NCBI RefSeq assembly: GCF_009914335.1
Contig: NZ_CP043925.1
Span: 2,666,001 to 2,730,000, forward strand
From: Proteus columbae
GTDB taxonomy: Bacteria > Pseudomonadota > Gammaproteobacteria > Enterobacterales > Enterobacteriaceae
DNA: 64,000 bases
Direction of reading: 5' to 3'
The notes beneath the pieces are model-generated. The model was not told the origin of the DNA. It worked only from the letters and a program-made list of their open reading frames with translations, and did not search any database. The number at the start of each line of letters is the position of its first letter. Position 1 is the first letter of the stretch. This document shows positions 61,432-64,000 of this stretch, piece after piece. A program made the translations under genes and the position numbers.

Positions 61432-62502
61432 ATGAAATTAACAACAGTAAATTTTTATTTCAATACGCTAAAATTACTTTTTACTGGCGCAATGTTATGT
61501 ACTCCAGTTGTGGCATCTGCTTATATTCATGGTGAAGTTCGCACTGTTGGAGGCCCTAATATTTTTAGAGTTGCATTAAATAACGCAACATTTCCTAATA
61601 ACCGACCTGGCGAAACGGCCACAGTAAACTTTTCTTTGCCTGACAGATACTTAGCAACGGTTTATTGCCCTAAAGATCCCTTAGTTCCGAATTCTCGCAC
61701 TTATTATATGGCAAATTCTGACCTACGCTATTTAGGTAATAATTACTATGAACTGAATGAATATGTCGATGTTCAGATCAAGTTTTCTATTTGGGGTCCT
61801 GAATCACTTCCTACTGTTCCTTTTATTGAAAAACCGAACAATCGAAATGGGCAACAAGGTTGCCGTGTCCCTGAATCACCAAAACCCAACATGTCATCAG
61901 GAAGTAGTGGTGTATTAGTCTTTCGCTTGAAAAAACCGATTATTAATGGGGTTTCATTAACAGGACAAGCTGTAGCTCAAATGTATGCACGTGTAGGTAA
62001 TGGCTTATATCAAGAATATGGCCCTGAGCCAATTTCAAAATTAGTGATTAGTTCAGGAATATTAACCACGGAAGATAGATGTACATTTAATAATGGCTCT
62101 CCAATTACCTTTGATTTTGGCAATGTCGGTAATACCTCTGACTATTTAAATGGTCAAAACTACAAGATCACGCGCAATATTCCCATCAAGTGTGAAGGTG
62201 GAAGTTTTACTAATCCTAACAGTAGAATTATGTTCAAAATTCAAACTGGGAGCTCAGGTATCGCTAGTTTTAACCCTAATTATCTTGGCACAACAGGACC
62301 TGTAGATAGAACTAATTTAGGTATTGTTTTAAGAGACAAATCAGGAGCGATTGTGCCACCTAATCAATATTTTTCTGTCGGGAAACTGAATAATTTTAAA
62401 GGAAACTGGGAAGTCACAGCAGCTCCTATTGCAAAAACAGGTAGCAAAATTACAGAAGGTGAATTTTCAGCACATGCCACATTAGTTGCGGAGTTTATGT
62501 AA
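61432..62502 (+). CDS. pmfE: Two-domain fimbrial tip adhesin (PmfE-like)
   Basis: A 356-residue secreted protein with a signal peptide cut near VVASAY. The N-terminal 200 residues form a separate domain with cysteines at VYCPKD and QGCRVPE and a Pro/Asn/Ser-rich linker (SPKPNMSSGSSG). The C-terminal 140 residues are pilin-like: cysteines in DRCTFNN and IKCEGGS and a closing HATLVAEFM. This adhesin-plus-pilin layout is that of tip adhesins. AGGAA lies seven bases upstream of ATG. The receptor is unknown. Confidence 0.82.
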   Translation: MKLTTVNFYFNTLKLLFTGAMLCTPVVASAYIHGEVRTVGGPNIFRVALNNATFPNNRPGETATVNFSLPDRYLATVYCPKDPLVPNSRTYYMANSDLRYLGNNYYELNEYVDVQIKFSIWGPESLPTVPFIEKPNNRNGQQGCRVPESPKPNMSSGSSGVLVFRLKKPIINGVSLTGQAVAQMYARVGNGLYQEYGPEPISKLVISSGILTTEDRCTFNNGSPITFDFGNVGNTSDYLNGQNYKITRNIPIKCEGGSFTNPNSRIMFKIQTGSSGIASFNPNYLGTTGPVDRTNLGIVLRDKSGAIVPPNQYFSVGKLNNFKGNWEVTAAPIAKTGSKITEGEFSAHATLVAEFM

Positions 62503-63050
62503 TGGAAAACCCAATAACAAAATCTGCTATTTCTCTTTTATTATTACTTTCACCTTCCGCTTTTGCTGTGACCGAGCTTATTGGTGGTGATATGGAATTT
62601 AAAGGTGTTGTGGTTGCACATGGTTGTACTATTGTTGCTGGTGATGAAAATAAAGTAATTGACTTCAAGCAGATATCAGCAAAAGATCTTTATACTTTTC
62701 AAAAAAGTGAACCTGTTGCTTTTAGTATTAGTTTAGAAAATTGCAGTCAAGATATTTATAAAAGCGTCACGATTACGTTAGATGGGAAAGAGCATCCTAC
62801 AATGCCCGATCACCTTGCTGTTGTTGGCACAGGATCTGAAGATCCTAAAAGTATTGGGATTGTATTTACAGATGTTCAGCGCAATGTTATCCAATTAAAA
62901 AAGCCGAGCTCAACTCGACTTCTTAATAATAAACGTATTCAGTTTAATTTTATGACATATGTTGAGGCGTCACCCTCTGCACTGAAAAATCAAACATTGC
63001 TCACTGGCCCATTCCAAGCACAAGCAACGTATACCCTTAATTATCAGTAA
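62502..63050 (+). CDS. pmfF: Minor fimbrial subunit (PmfF-like)
   Basis: A 182-residue pilin. Its ATG overlaps the pmfE stop by one base. The signal peptide ends near AFAVTE. The pilin disulfide is in VAHGCTIV and LENCSQD, and the protein ends YTLNYQ. It is likely an adaptor or terminator subunit. It is the last gene of the operon, facing tadA tail to tail with seven bases between the stop codons. Confidence 0.85.
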   Translation: MENPITKSAISLLLLLSPSAFAVTELIGGDMEFKGVVVAHGCTIVAGDENKVIDFKQISAKDLYTFQKSEPVAFSISLENCSQDIYKSVTITLDGKEHPTMPDHLAVVGTGSEDPKSIGIVFTDVQRNVIQLKKPSSTRLLNNKRIQFNFMTYVEASPSALKNQTLLTGPFQAQATYTLNYQ

Positions 63051-63057
63051 ACAGGTA

Positions 63058-63600
<543 letters not shown>

Positions 63601-63695
63601 TCATGATCATATAGCGGGATATTGTACCCTGTTTTCTATTGATAACTAAAGAGATTGTCTTGAATTCTTTATGACAAAGATAGCAAGATGAAACT

Positions 63696-64000
63696 TTAGT
63701 TTACGCGCGCTTCTGTGGCTAATTTGATAGCTAAAGCCCCTAAGATTGTTGCCATAAACCAACGTTGAATGAGTGCCCAACGAGGCCTTTGCATAAAGAA
63801 CCCTGCAATAGAGCCAGCGGCAATAACAATCAATGCATTTACTGCGATGCTAATAATAATTTGAATACTACCTAATACTAATGATTGATTTAAAACGCTG
63901 CCATTTTGAATGCTAATAAATTGAGGCAACAGTGATAAATACATCAATGCAATCTTAGGATTCAATAGATTGGTAACAAATCCCATAACAAAGAGCTTTG
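63696..64000 (-). CDS. LysE/RhtB-type exporter, C-terminal part (gene runs off the window)
   Basis: The minus-strand frame continues past base 64000: codons before the first visible ATG read KLFV, which fits the KLFxxGFxTNLLNPK segment of LysE/RhtB amino-acid exporters. The visible 100 or so residues hold the conserved NLLNPK, LLPQFI and three hydrophobic segments. The N-terminal half is outside. The substrate cannot be inferred. Confidence 0.8.
   Translation of the reverse strand, partial: KLFVMGFVTNLLNPKIALMYLSLLPQFISIQNGSVLNQSLVLGSIQIIISIAVNALIVIAAGSIAGFFMQRPRWALIQRWFMATILGALAIKLATEARVN

Overview
The window is a stretch of a Gammaproteobacterial chromosome from Enterobacterales, most likely Proteus (Morganellaceae, close to P. 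mirabilis). The base composition is visibly AT-rich. Gene order follows the E. coli region that runs from cysPTWAM through hemF, der-hisS-ispG, the isc cluster, glyA-hmp, glnB-glrR-glrK and purL to tadA. The five-gene chaperone-usher operon between mltF and tadA has the A-C-D-E-F layout I recall for P. mirabilis PMF fimbriae. The species call is inference; no search was run.

Layout. 1-4972: a palindromic repeat, then sulfate/thiosulfate uptake and cysteine synthase B (cysM, cysA, cysW, cysT, cysP, all minus strand). 5219-8682: yfeX, yfeY, ypeA and the divergent hemF. 8772-11029: a small accessory patch with an orphan lipoprotein, an orphan secreted protein, the 3' remnant of an alpha/beta-hydrolase gene, and mviM. 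11101-20434: der, bamB, yfgM, hisS, ispG, rodZ, a short PilW-like gene, rlmN and ndk. 20778-28241: the pbpC/yfhM pair (a penicillin-binding protein and a bacterial alpha-2-macroglobulin). 28530-36140: a half-length sseB, pepB and the complete Fe-S operon iscRSUA-hscBA-fdx-iscX behind two abutting IscR sites. 36272-40464: trmJ, suhB, an intact IS3-family element with 3-bp target duplications, and hcaT. 40557-43376: divergent glyA and hmp with PurR-like and NsrR-like sites between them. 43472-50269: an orphan membrane protein, glnB, nadE, glrR, qseG and glrK. 50270-50959: the small RNA gene glmY with a sigma-54 promoter and three GlrR-type sites. 50960-56587: purL and mltF. 57398-63050: the fimbrial operon. 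63058-64000: tadA and the end of a LysE-type exporter gene.

How genes work together. CysP/T/W/A import sulfate or thiosulfate, and CysM can use thiosulfate to make S-sulfocysteine, a cysteine precursor. Cysteine then feeds IscS, which supplies sulfur to IscU; HscA/HscB release the cluster, and RlmN and IspG are local examples of Fe-S enzymes. GlrK/QseG/GlrR control glmY, whose promoter architecture is fully visible here. BamB, YfgM, RodZ, PbpC, YfhM and MltF are envelope biogenesis or defence factors.

Most of the window is conserved core chromosome, and I see no wholly new multigene system. The points most worth a second look are the glmY regulatory array, the two hairpins between the major fimbrial subunit and the usher, the large structured non-coding region before the fimbrial operon, the IS that split a shared terminator, the truncated pilW and sseB genes, and the hydrolase remnant.
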